DNA of 64,000 nt, taken from positions 3,217,413 to 3,281,412 of the forward strand of contig CM073324.1 of NCBI GenBank assembly GCA_037043015.1, written 5' to 3'. Under the pieces are notes generated by a model. It saw only the letters and a program-made list of their open reading frames with translations. It made no database searches and was not told the origin of the DNA. Source of the DNA: Bryum argenteum. Taxonomy: Eukaryota > Streptophyta > Bryopsida > Bryales > Bryaceae. The position numbers and the translations under genes were made by a program. Below are positions 10,363-23,600 of this stretch, one piece after another (the first letter of the stretch is position 1; each line of letters opens with the position of its first letter).

Positions 10363-13026
10363 CGTTCCTCACTCACTCACTCACTCAAGATCGACTTCTA
10401 ATTACAATATCCTCATAAAGGCAATCGATGAAGAAGAGGATTCTTCAATGGGATTGATGATCGCAGCAATTGCTGCTGTAGGGGATGTTGCGCAAACTGC
10501 AGAGACGATGGAGATGGATGGGTAAAGAGTGGACCACTTTTGTTTTTGGAGATGGAATTTCGTGTAGCAAGAGTTCATAGCATGCCACCTTTTAAAGCTT
10601 CCTGCATATCGCGTGCTTGTCACTGCTCACCTACGAGACTCGACTTTGGATTTAGTGTCTTCAATGAAAATTAGGGTGGTTACTGACTTGTGTTCATGTA
10701 GTGCCCAATCCTCCCAAGTTTTTGTTGGTATGGAATGTTGGTATAAATATTGATCATTTATTGTTGAATGTGTGGACTTGCATATATTTTGTTCTTGAAA
10801 CTGTACTATTCTCCATACTTGGCAATATAGAGTTGCGATGCAATGGGGGATGATATTGTTGTTCATGTTCAATGTTGTCAAGACTGTCTCTCTTGAGTAG
10901 GTTGTTGTGCATTACTTTGGTCTACCAACTATTATAGTACGTTGACCATGAATTTGATGTACATATATTAGTATGTTTTTGGCATTTTTGATTACTTAAG
11001 TCTCTTGATCTTATTTTGAGAATATTTACCAATGGTGGGTGTTAAAAATGGGCTCAAATGAATCTTTCTCAAAGTTTCTCCGCGGTGAAAGACTAGTATC
11101 AAGAATGTAGCGGGTGGAAATTTTGGAGCTTGTAGTTTGACATCCACGGTATGATTTTTAAAAAGTCTGTACGGTAGGAAGGCTTAGTTCAAGGAACTTG
11201 AGTTTATTAAATAGTTTGAAGTTAAATTTCTCATAAATGTATATAAGCAATAGACTTGTAGCATTGTATATCCTTGACAAACTATTCATTTTGAGGTTTG
11301 TATTAAGATGATATATACCGATTTTCTATAAAGGATTGTTCTTTATCATGAGCCAAAAGACCCTGTAATGGTTGGTAAATATGATTAACAAGCAATAAAT
11401 TATGTAAAACTTGACAAAATCCGATGTTGACGTGCTGTAATAGATGTTAATACTGAGAAATTACACAATGTTGAGTTGTATAAAATTGACAGCGGGTGGA
11501 GGGCCAATCGCACAAATCGTGGTTGTTTGCAAGTTAGGGTGGTTGTTTGCAAGTTAGGAGGGCCAATCGCACAAATTGTGGTTGTTTGCAAGTTAGGAAC
11601 TGTGAATTTGGAATCAAGTTACTTGAACCTTTCCAAATTGAGATAAAAGAGCGACTCGGGAGTTTTAAAGATTTGCAAAAGTTTTACAGAGGTAGTCACA
11701 ATCTTCTATTATTTATTTGGAATGACAATTGAGCCGGTAATGGAATGTTGAGCTATATAAATTGACAACTTGGAAGTTTGCAAGTTACAAACTGTGAACT
11801 TGGAATCAAGTTACTTGAACATTACCAAATTGAGATAGAAGAGCCATCTGCAAGGTATAAAGATTCACAAAAGTTAAAAGGAGACAATCAAAGTCTCCTA
11901 TTATTTGTTTGAGTTGACTTTTAAGTCGGTCACACAACATTGAGTTGTATAAATTGGCAATTGATAAAGGACCCAGTAGCACATACATTCGTGTTTGTGA
12001 GTTACAAAATGTGAACTTGGAATCAAGTTCCTTCGACATTGCCAGATTCAGAACCAACAACCTTTGGCAAGTTATAACGATTTGAAAAGATATAGGGGGA
12101 TAGTCATAGTTTTTTATTATTTCTTGAGATTGACAAAGGTTAACTAAGCAAGGTTGAGATGTCACAAAATATACTGATGATGACCCAATTACTCAATATT
12201 GATGTAATGTATTGTTGATAAAGACCCAACTGCACAAGAATGAGTTCTCACATGTTGCTTTCGCACTGGTAATTCCACCCTCGTGCATTGAAAACAAGAA
12301 TTTTTTACACCAATGACAATATATGACTCTCATATACCCATGTATTTTTATCAACCCCTAAATGAGGGTGGTCTACATTGACCTCCAAATGATCCTTTCT
12401 GAAATCAATGAACAATTTTTTGTTAAAATTCGATTTTGAGAAATCAAACCATGTAATCTTGTTTAGAACTGCCCAATTCATATGAACACCAAGTTTTATC
12501 AAATTTGACCTTATCGATCTTGAGATTTATTTTACGTTTCAATTTTTGCCAAAACAATATATCTTCTTTTAACAATTCCACCACAATATGAACAATTTGA
12601 AATCTTAGAATGTTGCATCTAATCCTAATAATCTTAATAGTACCCCTTCAATTCTTTTAACTCCCTTCAAATTTTTTTGTTTTTCTTTGTTTGCCCACCA
12701 TTTTGGCATTGCGGTCTATGAAAGAACTGTAATGTACAAAATGCGGGAAGATCGAACGACTGACGCTTTCAGCGTAACAGCCGTTCCTAGCATCACTGCA
12801 CAAGTACAAGTACAAACTCGCACTTAGAGTGCAAGTACTCCTCGCAGTTCACAGTCCCAGTCTTCATCAGCTCAAAATCAGGGTGCTTCAGCGGGACGAG
12901 GCTTACTTGAATCAAACTGGAAACACTGTATGCCTTCTCATTTCCACGATAAATAAATTCAGCTCTGAAAAGTTGCTGAGATGTTCATGTGCTCTTACTC
13001 AGGTCCTACACTAAACTACGACCCAG
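10363..13026. other. AT-rich spacer with diverged repeats; no gene
   Basis: No coding similarity is visible. From about 11455 to 12290 a loosely repeated unit of 190-280 bp occurs three to four times. It is recognisable by ACACAA(T/C)(G/A)TTGAGTTGTATAAA followed by GTGAACTTGGAATCAAGTT (copies near 11463, 11743, 11933 and a weaker one near 12182). The 5' leader and promoter of the gene starting at 10362 must lie at the left edge. The 3' UTR of TRM1 lies at the right edge. Confidence 0.55.
11499..11597. repeat. Short direct duplication
   Basis: The block GAGGGCCAATCGCACAAAT(C/T)GTGGTTGTTTGCAAGTTAG occurs at 11499-11537 and 11558-11597. Between them lies an extra copy of its last 20 bases. It looks like slippage within one unit of the larger diverged repeat family in this spacer. 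Confidence 0.85.
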
Positions 13027-16000
13027 TTAGACTGCATCACTCCCATCGACCTTTTGACGCTTGGCCTCAGGAGCTTCAGTAACTTCAATGGGTGCTTGCC
13101 CTTCTGCACGACGAGTTCCGTTCACAAACTCGGCACCGTGGGAAGCAATATGCTTTTGCGTGAGATGACGCCCTGCTCTCGGCTTGGGCCCCCAAAACTC
13201 CTCCGGGTTTGGTAGGAACCTGGCAACACCCGAAGCTAAAGCCTTGCTTGTGGCAGATTGCACCTTCTTGAAGTTCGCCTGCTCCAAAAACACTTCCAAA
13301 AACATGAGAAACCAGATGAAGAACTTACGTTAAAGAGAACTGCCCAAATGACCAGTTTATATACCTCAATTTCAGGCTGTTTACTGAGGATCACTTTTCC
13401 TGGAGTCTCTGCAGCGTTTTCCTTTACAGGATGATCTTTCACCTGCACAGATGGTGACGAGTCTCATTAAAAGAGGAGCATAAAACATAAGCTCGGTGTC
13501 TTTCAACATTGACAAAGTGAAAGAATGGAAGAGGTACACGAACATACCCAGCAACGCATGATGTCCCAAAGGACTTCCATCGGGGCATCTGTCTTGAGTC
13601 CCAATGGATTAGCATGCGAGCCTGAAATGCGATACCCAGCATTGACAACGGCAGATCGGAAGAGGGTTGCGGATGGAGGGGTGCACTTCAGCGTAGCACT
13701 CATGGAGTGCAGACTTATGTAAAGTGGCACGTCGTTCAACTCCTATTAAGAACACCACAATAAACGCTTAGAATGCGAACTTGTGAGCAGCTTCCAGGTA
13801 GTAAAACCTCGAAAGAATTCCCCGGGCACTCAGCTCACCTCTGATACGGCCGTGAGGATACTGTGAATCTTGTTGTAAGCTGGATACCGACTCTTCATAG
13901 CGGTCACATTTTTCAGCATTCCGTCGACCCAATCTGCATCGTGGATTGGAGCGGACCAAATTGGACCTCCCATGTTGTGATGTTTTCCACACTGCTTACA
14001 ATCCGGAGCAATAACTGGTCCTGTTCCCGGCATGTACCGAGTGCTACCTTGCCTTGTGGCCACTCTTCCCACAGATTGCAGGTGATAGGTATCACAACCA
14101 ACACACTGATACACATACGAGAGCTTGCTCGGTGACTCCTTAATTGCACTTGCTGATCTGTTAGCAGGAACGAAAACAACACAATCTCAGATTGTAAGCC
14201 CAACTCATCCAGTCCAGTACTCTGAATATTTCTGAAAATTTCATACGAATCCCCAAGCACACCCAAAAGTGTCCACATTTGGTTTGAGGGAGACATCAAA
14301 ACGACTATATCATATCATTCAAATTCTTGAGCTAGGAGATTTATGACATAAGACAATAACATGGATCACTTACGTGTAAATGCGGACAAAAACTCGCACA
14401 TAAAAATCCACAGAGAGTGAAAGAACAGGCACTATGTGCCGCTTGTAGCGGTTAGCGTGGGCCTCAATGCTGGCTAGTAGGATCCGGAGCGCCATTTCAT
14501 GGCAGTATTTGCCTCGCAACGGATATGCTCCATATCTGTTGCACCAAAGAGTACAAATATCAGGAATAAACGCAACAGAGTTGTCAAGAAAACGCACTGA
14601 GAAAAACAAAAAGCATAGATACCAGCAATAAATATGGTAATAGATTGACTTACTTGGAGTAGCAAACCTCTCCATTATTTCCACAAAGCACAGCCATGTC
14701 AGTTGCCGTGCACGATAAGAGACCACCTTCAGATAACGATTGTACTGCAGAGTCCAAGAAGATTGAGGGTGATCCGTACGGATCAAGATCAACCTGCAAA
14801 TAGAACAGCTCATTAGATTTCAGATAGTCCTCTTTGAAAAACGTGGAAGACTAAGGAGCAAATAAAATATTCAATATATGTAAGGACCCTACTAATGTAT
14901 GGAACATTCGTACTAGAACCTCGTTAGAAATCATAAATTCGCCAAACCAGACCAAGAGACAAGACCTAGTAGAACATCAAAAGAGTAGAACTGAATAAAT
15001 TTTTACAGGTACGAATCAACTTGTGCTAATACAGGTAATGTTCATGAATGATAAATTGCCCCTCCGTCACGAGAGGGCCCAGTTAAGATGCCGAAATGTA
15101 GAAAAGTACGGAGCAGTATATGGAGGCAGTCCTCTAAAACAGGGTTCTTGAAACTTAAGATTGATCAAAGGGGGAACGAGGAGTAGCCAAACGTTCGCAG
15201 CAGACAAATATATAAAAGACAAGTTAATTGAGACGCACACAAAGGCAGTTGTCGGTAATAAGAACTTACCACATCAAACTCCTTCTCGTGGGAGAGCATA
15301 TAAATACGTGAATCGGCATGATTCGCTGTCACTTTCGCCACGGCAACCTTGCCATTCAATCGAATATTGCGTTCACAGGCCTCAACTGCCACTGCAAAGT
15401 TACAAAAACACACATCTCTCAACATGACTCCCTTTCACAAGTGCATCGGAAAACCCGAAACATACTGACTACTTCAGATGTATGTGGTACCTTTGTCATT
15501 GTCACAGGCAACCACTGAACCGACTTGTTCGACTTCTTTGGCATACCGAAGTGCCCTCAATCCTGAAGCTGCTAAAGCCTGCATTCCACCACTCCCATGT
15601 TAAATACCTCGCATAGAAGCTTAGAGAAATTCGCATTGAGTGAGAAGTAAAGACCTCCAGAACGTGCAGGGGCTTGGCTATTTTAGATTCCACAGCTGCT
15701 TCTACGGAAGCAGCTGCTGCTGCTGCTGTCTCTTCTGCAGGGGGACTACATTCTGGCTTCTCCTCTGAAACTGGATCCTCCACTGGAGACGCACCGGGCT
15801 TGGAATCATCTCCTTCAGCAGCAGCTGTGGTAGAGGGACCATTTCCTTTCCCATTCACGACCTTCTTCTTTGATGATTTCTTCAACAGACTTTCTTCATG
15901 CTCCTCTTGCCGCTTCGCCGCAAACGCTCGGAGTACTGCTATGGACATATCCCTGTTCACTATCTTCACAAGGCAATTCCAATGACCAAGTGCTTCAGAT

Positions 16001-16784
16001 GCCGCAAAACAATCCAACTACTCGGTGGACACCGGCTATTTCTCTTGAGGAAAAACCAAAAAATTGCACAGACTACATAATAGCGAGTCAAAAACATAAA
16101 AGCTCCATTCATATGAGATTTTCGCGCTTCATTGAGTTCACAAGGCAATTCCAACACCCGAGTGTTTCTGTTGCTCCATCAAAGACTGACTCCCACCAAT
16201 TAATCCCGAATTTCGCAAATGCTCGACAACACGAAGTTCAAGTCTACAGACTTTCGTGTTTAGTAACGAAATTAAAGTAGATAAAAGTCAACTACTTTTT
16301 TTCAATGGAGGCGAGACTACGCTTTTAGTGTTTGATAATGATCACAGCAATGAAGGAACTCCGCGCAAGCAACACCGACTCTCTTAGCGACATCTCATGG
16401 ATACAGAGAAAAACATGCAGGAACTGATTGAACAGTCCTCAGCTATACCTGGGCTTTGTTGTAGAAAACGTCGTTGCCATGCAAAAGAATATCAGCCTCG
16501 CCTTCACGCAGAATGGAAGGCTCCGCCGAGGCTGGACCAGGCGGGGGGCCGCCTTTCTTCTTACCAACACGGTGCTGCAACTGCTTAGTCGCAGCTCCCT
16601 TGCCCTCCTCCATCTCCAAATTCTGTCTGTCACCAAGAATAGCGACCTCGGAAAAGCTCGCTCGTAGCAACTGGGCAGTGTCACGCCATGCGCGAGCGGG
16701 GTGCGATTTTGAATTGGTAAAGCTCGTTTGGTTGCAGAAAATGCTAGACGTTCGCCATAGCCAGGAATAAGACGGTAATTTCAT
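13027..16784 (-). CDS. TRM1: tRNA (guanine26-N2)-dimethyltransferase (TRM1)
   Basis: The enzyme uses S-adenosylmethionine to make N2,N2-dimethylguanosine at position 26 of tRNAs. Ten exons join in frame: 16784-16449, 15963-15655, 15578-15491, 15391-15270, 14793-14654, 14535-14374, 14157-13839, 13742-13548, 13442-13365, 13278-13027. They give 666 residues. The spliced protein shows the family landmarks. These are VFYN and NRDMSIAVL near the N-terminus, the SAM-binding stretch [15 protein letters not shown] (about 217-231), the catalytic DLDPYGS (287-293), a Cys pair C404-V-G-C407 with a second pair C439/C442, [11 protein letters not shown], and the C-terminal [18 protein letters not shown]. 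An Ala/Lys/Glu-rich insert (about 133-205) separates the first two motifs. The first Met starts a Ser/Arg-rich leader; a second in-frame Met lies at residue 58. No lesion was found. Confidence 0.95.
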
Positions 16785-16860
16785 ATGAAAATAGCATCAT
16801 TGTCAATGAGATTTTCCAACCTCTCGCGCGCTCTCGACAAAACCACGAAGATTCGTTCCT

Positions 16861-16876
16861 TAAACCCTAACCCTAA
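16861..16876. promoter_or_regulatory. Double telobox upstream of TRM1
   Basis: The plus strand reads TTAAACCCTAACCCTAAG across this point, two consecutive CCCTAA units. It lies 77-92 bp upstream of the TRM1 start codon, where the 5' leader or core promoter should be. Teloboxes of this kind are characteristic of plant genes for translation and RNA processing, which fits a tRNA-modifying enzyme. Confidence 0.55.
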
Positions 16877-19800
16877 GAATCCGCAGGTGGAACTGATTGA
16901 ACTGATCCTTGGAAGCTGTGAATGTTGGATTCCTTTTTGTACTCGTTCGGGGCCTTTACTTTTACTTTTATGATTTGTTTGCGTTTGGGTATCCTGTATT
17001 GCCATATACTCTGCTTCCGCGGTCCTTTTACTTTATTGACCTTGTTTTCACTTTTTTCTTGCAGCCCAATGTACAATGGGGTCCAGTATGAATGCGAATT
17101 CCTCCATGAACCAGATTTTTTTAGAAAATTTGAAAATTGCTAATGCACTCAAAAATGATTGGTTTTGAAAATCGTAAAGTGCATTATAATTGCACTGTTG
17201 TGTACTATACTACCATGGTAAATAGTCATTCTATTTTTGTGATAACACTCAACAAGTTAGGATTTTTATGTGCATCGTCTAGCGTTGATAAATTCCATTT
17301 ATTGCTTTAATTACAATGGTCATTTTCACTTACAAAATTGATATGAGCTTCTCAAGCTGTTCTTGAGATACTTGAGCCTCTGCTTGTTGATTCATTGATA
17401 TATTTCTTGTTTTTTTTATGGCTCGGAGAAATGTCTTAAAAAGATCTTGATGACTAGTAAACTTCACTTTGTACCTATAAAACCCTTCACACCACTACAA
17501 ATGTTGAATGTGACAAGTATTGTAGTACGCTCGAATGTGATTAAAACCCACTTTAAAATTCTAAGAACTGATCTTTCTTGAGTATGCATGTAATTTTCTA
17601 ACATTTCACAAAAAGTTGAATCATTTTTGGATTTGACATTACAATCTAGCCCTATAAGTGTTAATTCTTTAGAGTAAGCTATTCTTAGCAACTAGTATAC
17701 TGTATATGTGTGTCCTCCGGACACGCAACAAAGAGAAAATTTGATCAATTTGTCACTAAGGTCCTCCTCGTCCCGATATATAAGCTCTTTAATTGGTGTT
17801 CTTCAGAAACTAACCTCTATCCCCGATTTCTTCATTGATGGTCCTCGTACTTTTTAAGATTTATAGCATGTCATCTATTCCCTTGGCCCCTAGTTCTCGG
17901 TTCCCCTTTCTTTATTCTGGTTCTCTATTCTCATTTTTCTTGTTAATGGTTCCGTATCTCAAAATTTCCGTTCTTGCTTCCCATCCCTTTTTCCCGGTTC
18001 TTTGTCTCCAACTCCCCTTCTTCATTTGTATTTTTCGTTTTCTAGTTCCCATCAATCACTCCTGATTTTTAATATTTGTTCCTAATTCTCATCCTCTGTT
18101 CACAGTTCCTATCTTTTGTTCTCAGTTCCTAGTTCCCCTTCGACATTCCCTTGATCTCACGTTCACTCCTTCTTTGCTTCCATTTTCATGTTCCATATTC
18201 CTTGTTACTTTGACTCCTTTTTACATTATTGGGATCCAATAAACTCTTAATGACAATCAAATACCACTTACGGAAAATTTTCAAACTTTAAGAACTCACA
18301 CTAGTAGTAAATGGCAAAAAGTAACGTTATTAGACTTGTCCTTAGTGTCAAAAGAGTTCACGTCTAAATTGTGCTTCAAAGGACATCAAAATATATTGTT
18401 ATATTTGTGACTTTAATTATATTATTGCTAATCTAGTTGGATACCGTATAGCTTATTACACCAAAAAGAATCTAAAGAGAAGTGAAAAATGTAATATTTT
18501 ATTTTGATGTTTTTAGAAGCACAATTAAACACGTTTGTGTCGTTAGGGACAAGTCACTATGGACGTCACTTTTTGTGCAATTTTCTACTAGTGTTAAACA
18601 ACAATTTTTCTCCCTCCTCAACTTAGAGGAGTGTTGATGTAAAGATTGGAGAGGAAGTCTATGGAGTATGTATATGAGACCAGATTGTGTTTGTCATTGG
18701 AAATTGCCTTTTATATTGACAACAACCAAAACCTTGATTGTAACCGAAGATATAGAATTTCCCATGGACTACCTACCTATTGGTATGAATGTTAGGGCTG
18801 GAGAGTAAAAAATGCTACTTGTTGAAACACGCACAAGAGTTCAAACTATTGGAAAGACTAAAATATTGGCAAAAGTTCAATTTCCAAATATTTTCATCTT
18901 ATTGGAATTCAAGTAGAATTTCCAAGAGATTGTGAAAGAAGGACATATGTAGTGGAGGAGACCTATGTCGCCATTATGATTAAAAATCGTGGGTGACCAC
19001 ATATCATTGGCGCCTTGATCATCAATGTCACTGGATGTCATTTCCCTCACGAAGACGCTTTGCACTTCACTTCAACGTTAGCATTCATTTTTTATTCATT
19101 CTCATTCAATTCATTTTTCGTCTACTCCATCCATGGATCGCATTGGTAACCGTCAGTTGCGGCGTTACTTTGGTAACCGTCAGTTGCGGTTTTACTTTGA
19201 AGGGAATATTAGCGTTCACCACAATCCTTAACCCCTAAAGGTCTGAGCGTGCCGTGGCAACCAGTAGAATACGGTGTATTCTGGTTGTATTTGGAGTGAA
19301 TGCACACCTTTAATGGGTTTGAGTTCAAAGAAGAAGTTGACATTTAAATTAATGCGGTTCTAGTGAGCTATTACAATTCCAGTTTAGAGTTTCTTGTTGG
19401 TAGCAAATCCTAATTATACGACAACGTACATACTATACCCAAGGGACTTTCAAGGGTTAATGGATTACTAGTGGTCTCAAACGATCATAGCAAAATAATA
19501 TATATTTCTTTCTTGCGTATAATTACACACAAGCAAGTTTTCATAGTACAACATATCCTTAAATATTACCATTGCCAAACTGCAGAAGCCCATTGAGATT
19601 TGCATCATAGCGACAATCGCGTTGTACTTTCTCCACATCTAGTAGGTTGTTTCTTGGCAGGTTCTCTCAAGTCGTTCTTTACACTCACTAATTTCTCATT
19701 GTTGGTAATTTTCTTTTGATCATCATATGGATTAAATTGTAGATTTTTTTTTTTTTAATCCATTTTCAGTTATTATTTTAATAAAAATTTTGGTAATCTC

Positions 19801-20680
19801 CTTTATGGTATTTGTAACCATTTAATTAGTATGGTATTTGTAACCATATAATTGGTATGTTTGTTAATGAACTATTTGCAATCACAAGTTGTTTATGTGA
19901 CTTTAAACATATATAGCAAATGGTCATTAATACCATGGTTTTCTTGTAATGCATTAGTAGATACAAATGATAACTTCAATTTTAGTGAATGGCACATATT
20001 TTGCTTTTTAGTTCCTCTTAGACTTTTATATTTATATATTCTCTCTATAGAGCTTTATTGGCACCTACACACTGTAATAATGCTTGAGCGCTCCTTCTTG
20101 GAGGTTTTGTAGAGTTTATTTGTAGACCCCACGATAATATAGAAAATTAGAATTTAAAAAAAAAATGATTTGTGGTCATAAGATCCAACCCTTAAAAGTA
20201 CGCTTGTTATACCTAGATTTGGAAGTATATACTTGTCATAACATAATAAGTCCTAAAATAATAATATGATGAGATGAAGTGTTTGGACTTTTAATCAAGT
20301 ACAAGATTATAAGATCTTAGAATTATTTTACATAATTGTGAACGCTTCTCATACATGAAGATCAATGCATCATGTAGAAACCTCAAACTTTACATGGTAC
20401 TTAAGAATACACACCTTCCTTTAGCTCCTAAAGACACTATGTTTGTTGTTGTAGAATTATTATTATTATTATTATTATTATTTTATTATTTTATTTTTTT
20501 GTTAGTTGTGAATGTGGTACCGTTATTTATGCCAAATACAAGATTCTTTACTACATGGGCACCTCATTTTGTCAATACTTTAGTGTATGAAATGCACTTC
20601 AATATATTAATTATAGATAATGGCTCAATGAAACATATTAATAACAATTTGTACATCCCAATAAATGTCTAGAAGAGAGA
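16877..20680. other. AT-rich spacer with low-complexity tracts; no gene
   Basis: I see no gene. Items present are as follows. A C/T-rich tract runs from about 17820 to 18230 with many GGTTC/AGTTCC words. A 19-bp phrase TGGTAACCGTCAGTTGCGG is repeated near 19143 and 19170. A phrase TATGGTATTTGTAACCAT is repeated near 19804 and 19832. A T run sits near 19745, and an (ATT)n microsatellite lies at about 20456-20487. A TTAA-flanked inverted-repeat element at 19228-19460 is listed separately. Confidence 0.6.
19228..19460. mobile_element. TTAA-flanked short inverted-repeat element (piggyBac-like MITE candidate)
   Basis: The sequence TTAA-CCCCTAAAGGTC begins at 19228. Its inverted counterpart GGGACTTTCAAGGG-TTAA ends at 19460. 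The inner element is 225 bp and has no coding capacity. The ends match at 9 of 13 positions and both sides carry TTAA, the target duplication of piggyBac-type transposons. The same end sequence recurs in better preserved elements at 57.7-63.5 kb. On its own this copy would be weak; it gains support from the others. Confidence 0.45.
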
Positions 20681-23600
20681 TTAGGTAAATTGTATATCAA
20701 CCTTTTGTATATCAAGTAGCATGTCACAAATATTTTTCATTGTTGGCCTATCTTTAGGCACATGTTGAGTGCAGTTATTTGCAATATGAAATACATGCAA
20801 TATTTGAGATTTATATGACTTGAAATTTATGATCTTCTCATCTATAAGATTTATTAAATTATCTTGCCCGTTTTCTCGAATTTTCTTGGCAACCCAAGTC
20901 ACTATTGTCATGGCATCACCAAATTCCTTGGCAATTGGTGGTCTTCCAGTGATCAACTCCAAAAGAACTACACCAAAGCTATAAACGTCACTTTTTTCAT
21001 TCACGTTCAAGGTATATGCATACTCTGTTCAAAAACAAGAGTGCATCGTTAGTATGATCATTACATGGTATTCACATAAATGTGTTGTACAACTGATGCA
21101 AAAAACCTCTTCAATACTTATATACTAATTGTATGCAATAAGTTATTTACCTGGTGCAATGTAACCGTATGAGCCTGCCACCATTGACATTGAAACATCG
21201 TCAAGGCAACGTGCCAAACCAAAATCTGCAATATGTGCCTCATGATCTTTGTCAAGTAAGATATTATTTGCCTTGATGTCGCGATGTAAAATTTGAGGCA
21301 CACAATCATGGTGTAAATATGCCAATCCCTGTTCCAAGTATATATTACTTTTCCAATAATTGCCTAACCTTGTACATTTTCTTTCTCTACGTATATATAG
21401 AAAAGTGTTACTTTGATATTTCTCTAGAAACCATTACACTACAGAAATCATATATGAATCAATCAAATTCATGTATATAATAACATCAAAATACCTGAGC
21501 GGCTCCAATAGCAATTTTACAACGAAGATTCCAGTCCCACAAAGTGTTGTCTTTTGCACTGTGAAGCATATCTCCTAAGCTTCCATTTGGCATATACTCG
21601 TACACCAGTAAATTTGTTGAAAAGTATGAGCAACAACAAAATAATTTCACTATATTTCGATGGCGAATTGCACCAAGTGAATCGACCTGCTTGCACCTTC
21701 TCGAAACATTTCACTTAGAAAGATCAAAAAAACTAATCTAAGTTACTGATATAAAACTCATTCAACCAAACAATATTAGAATCTCTATTTGCATAGACTA
21801 TCATCTTATACTTTAGTTACCTCAGCTTTAAATCCGTGGTCTTGAAGGTCCATTCCTTGACCAGCCTCCCATAATTTTTTGATAGCAACTTCTTGTCCAC
21901 TCTTCAAAGTAGCTTTATATACTTCTCCACCGCCACCACTTCCGATGATGTTTGCCTCATCCATACACTCTATTAATTCTTTGTATGTTACACTAATGTG
22001 ATGGAATAGAATCAAATTCCAAGGAGCAAGAGGTTTCTTTTCACTTAGAACACTAGATAGCAAAGCCACTTTCTTCTTTTTCTTACTCACCAACAAATAG
22101 GTCAATATTACAAAGACCAAGGTGATAAGAAATACACTCCCTAGTATAATAAAAATATGTATAAAATCCTCTTTTGTCAACCCATGATCCTCCGGTTTAC
22201 GACATTGCCTTGTTCCAAGACAGAGTCTTGGATTTCCAATGAACCACTCTGACTTGTTTGATTCGAACTTCCCCGAAAATTCATTATAGGAACAATTGAA
22301 GGCATCGTATTGTTCCATATGAAAGTTTTCAACCATCCTAGCAAGGTCACCCGAGAGTGAATTGTGCGAAACGTCAAAGTATATAAGATACTCCAAGCCA
22401 CCAATCTCTGAGAGAATGAGCCATGATATGGGTGCATATACTTTAGAATACTTTTAACAAATGTATTATGACTTACCCATTAATCCTATTGTAGTTACCA
22501 GATGATATAAGATCACCTAGCTATAAGATATTTGGTACGATGCTAACCTTGTATACAACAGAGTGAAGTTGTAAAGATTGAATGAGAATCCACAAAGATC
22601 TTAACATTGATTTCCTATGACACCCAATCTAATTACACTCATGTAAGAGTTTGAATACAACACCCAATTAACAAAGAGTATCTTGCTCATAGAGATGGAA
22701 ATGGTGATAGCAATGGTCTTAAACAATGAATCTAGATGGTTGAAACAAGAACTACATTCATTGTTGACACCTTCTTTATCACCACATACACCTCCATGTG
22801 CACATACCCCAATCCCCATTCACTCACTGAAACATAAAAGATAAAATTTTGCAAGATGTAACAAAATCACTTGCACAACGTAGACTTCAGAAGTGTCATG
22901 AATGTCGCACAAGCAAATTGCTTACACTGGCGTGTTTGGGGGCATGGTACCGAAGACGGAAAATTGGCAAGAGAGGAAGGAAAGGGAGCATGCCTGGAGG
23001 GATGGAGCCGCGGAGAAGGTTGAACGACAATCCCAAGTAGACAAGATTCACAAGGCTTCCAATCTGCGCCGGAATGGCACCGGAGAAGGAGTTCCCATCC
23101 AAGTACAAAGACGTGAGGCTGGATCCCAGATCACCCAGCTGCCAAGGAATCTCTCCCGAAAAATTATTACTCTGTGCGTGCAACCGCTCCAGTTTCCGCA
23201 GCTGCCCTACCTCCGCCGGCAATGCCCCCGACATTCGATTGTTGTGCACTTTGAGCGAGCTCAGATTAGTTCCGTTGCCAATACTGCCTTCGATTCTGCC
23301 CTCGAATCTGTTATCGTGAAGCTCCAGCAGCGTGAGATTCGGTAAGCTCCACACTGCCGCTGGAATGGTGCCGGTCAAGCTGTTGTTCGAGATTCGGATC
23401 CGGATCAGACTGGTGCACCTCCCGTACTCCTCTGGTAAGTCCCCTGTCAATGAGTTGTTAAACAATATCAACCTGCACATCGATCACCCACCATTATGGC
23501 AAGCTCTTATTTCGTCTTGAAGCTGATGTTTCGAGATTTCGCATGTAGCTAAGGGGTGGTGCGGTACCTCCATAATACGCCGTGGGTGCAAAGAGTCCGA

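Noticed and set aside
9872-10525. 217-residue plus-strand frame rich in SKGSGPP repeats
   Set aside because: It is the antisense of exon 1 of the minus-strand gene. The repeat is open in several frames because its period is a multiple of three, and only the minus strand links to further exons.
17835-18065. 76-residue hydrophobic frame in the C/T-rich tract
   Set aside because: Composition is driven by pyrimid-rich simple sequence; there is no family resemblance and no splice context.
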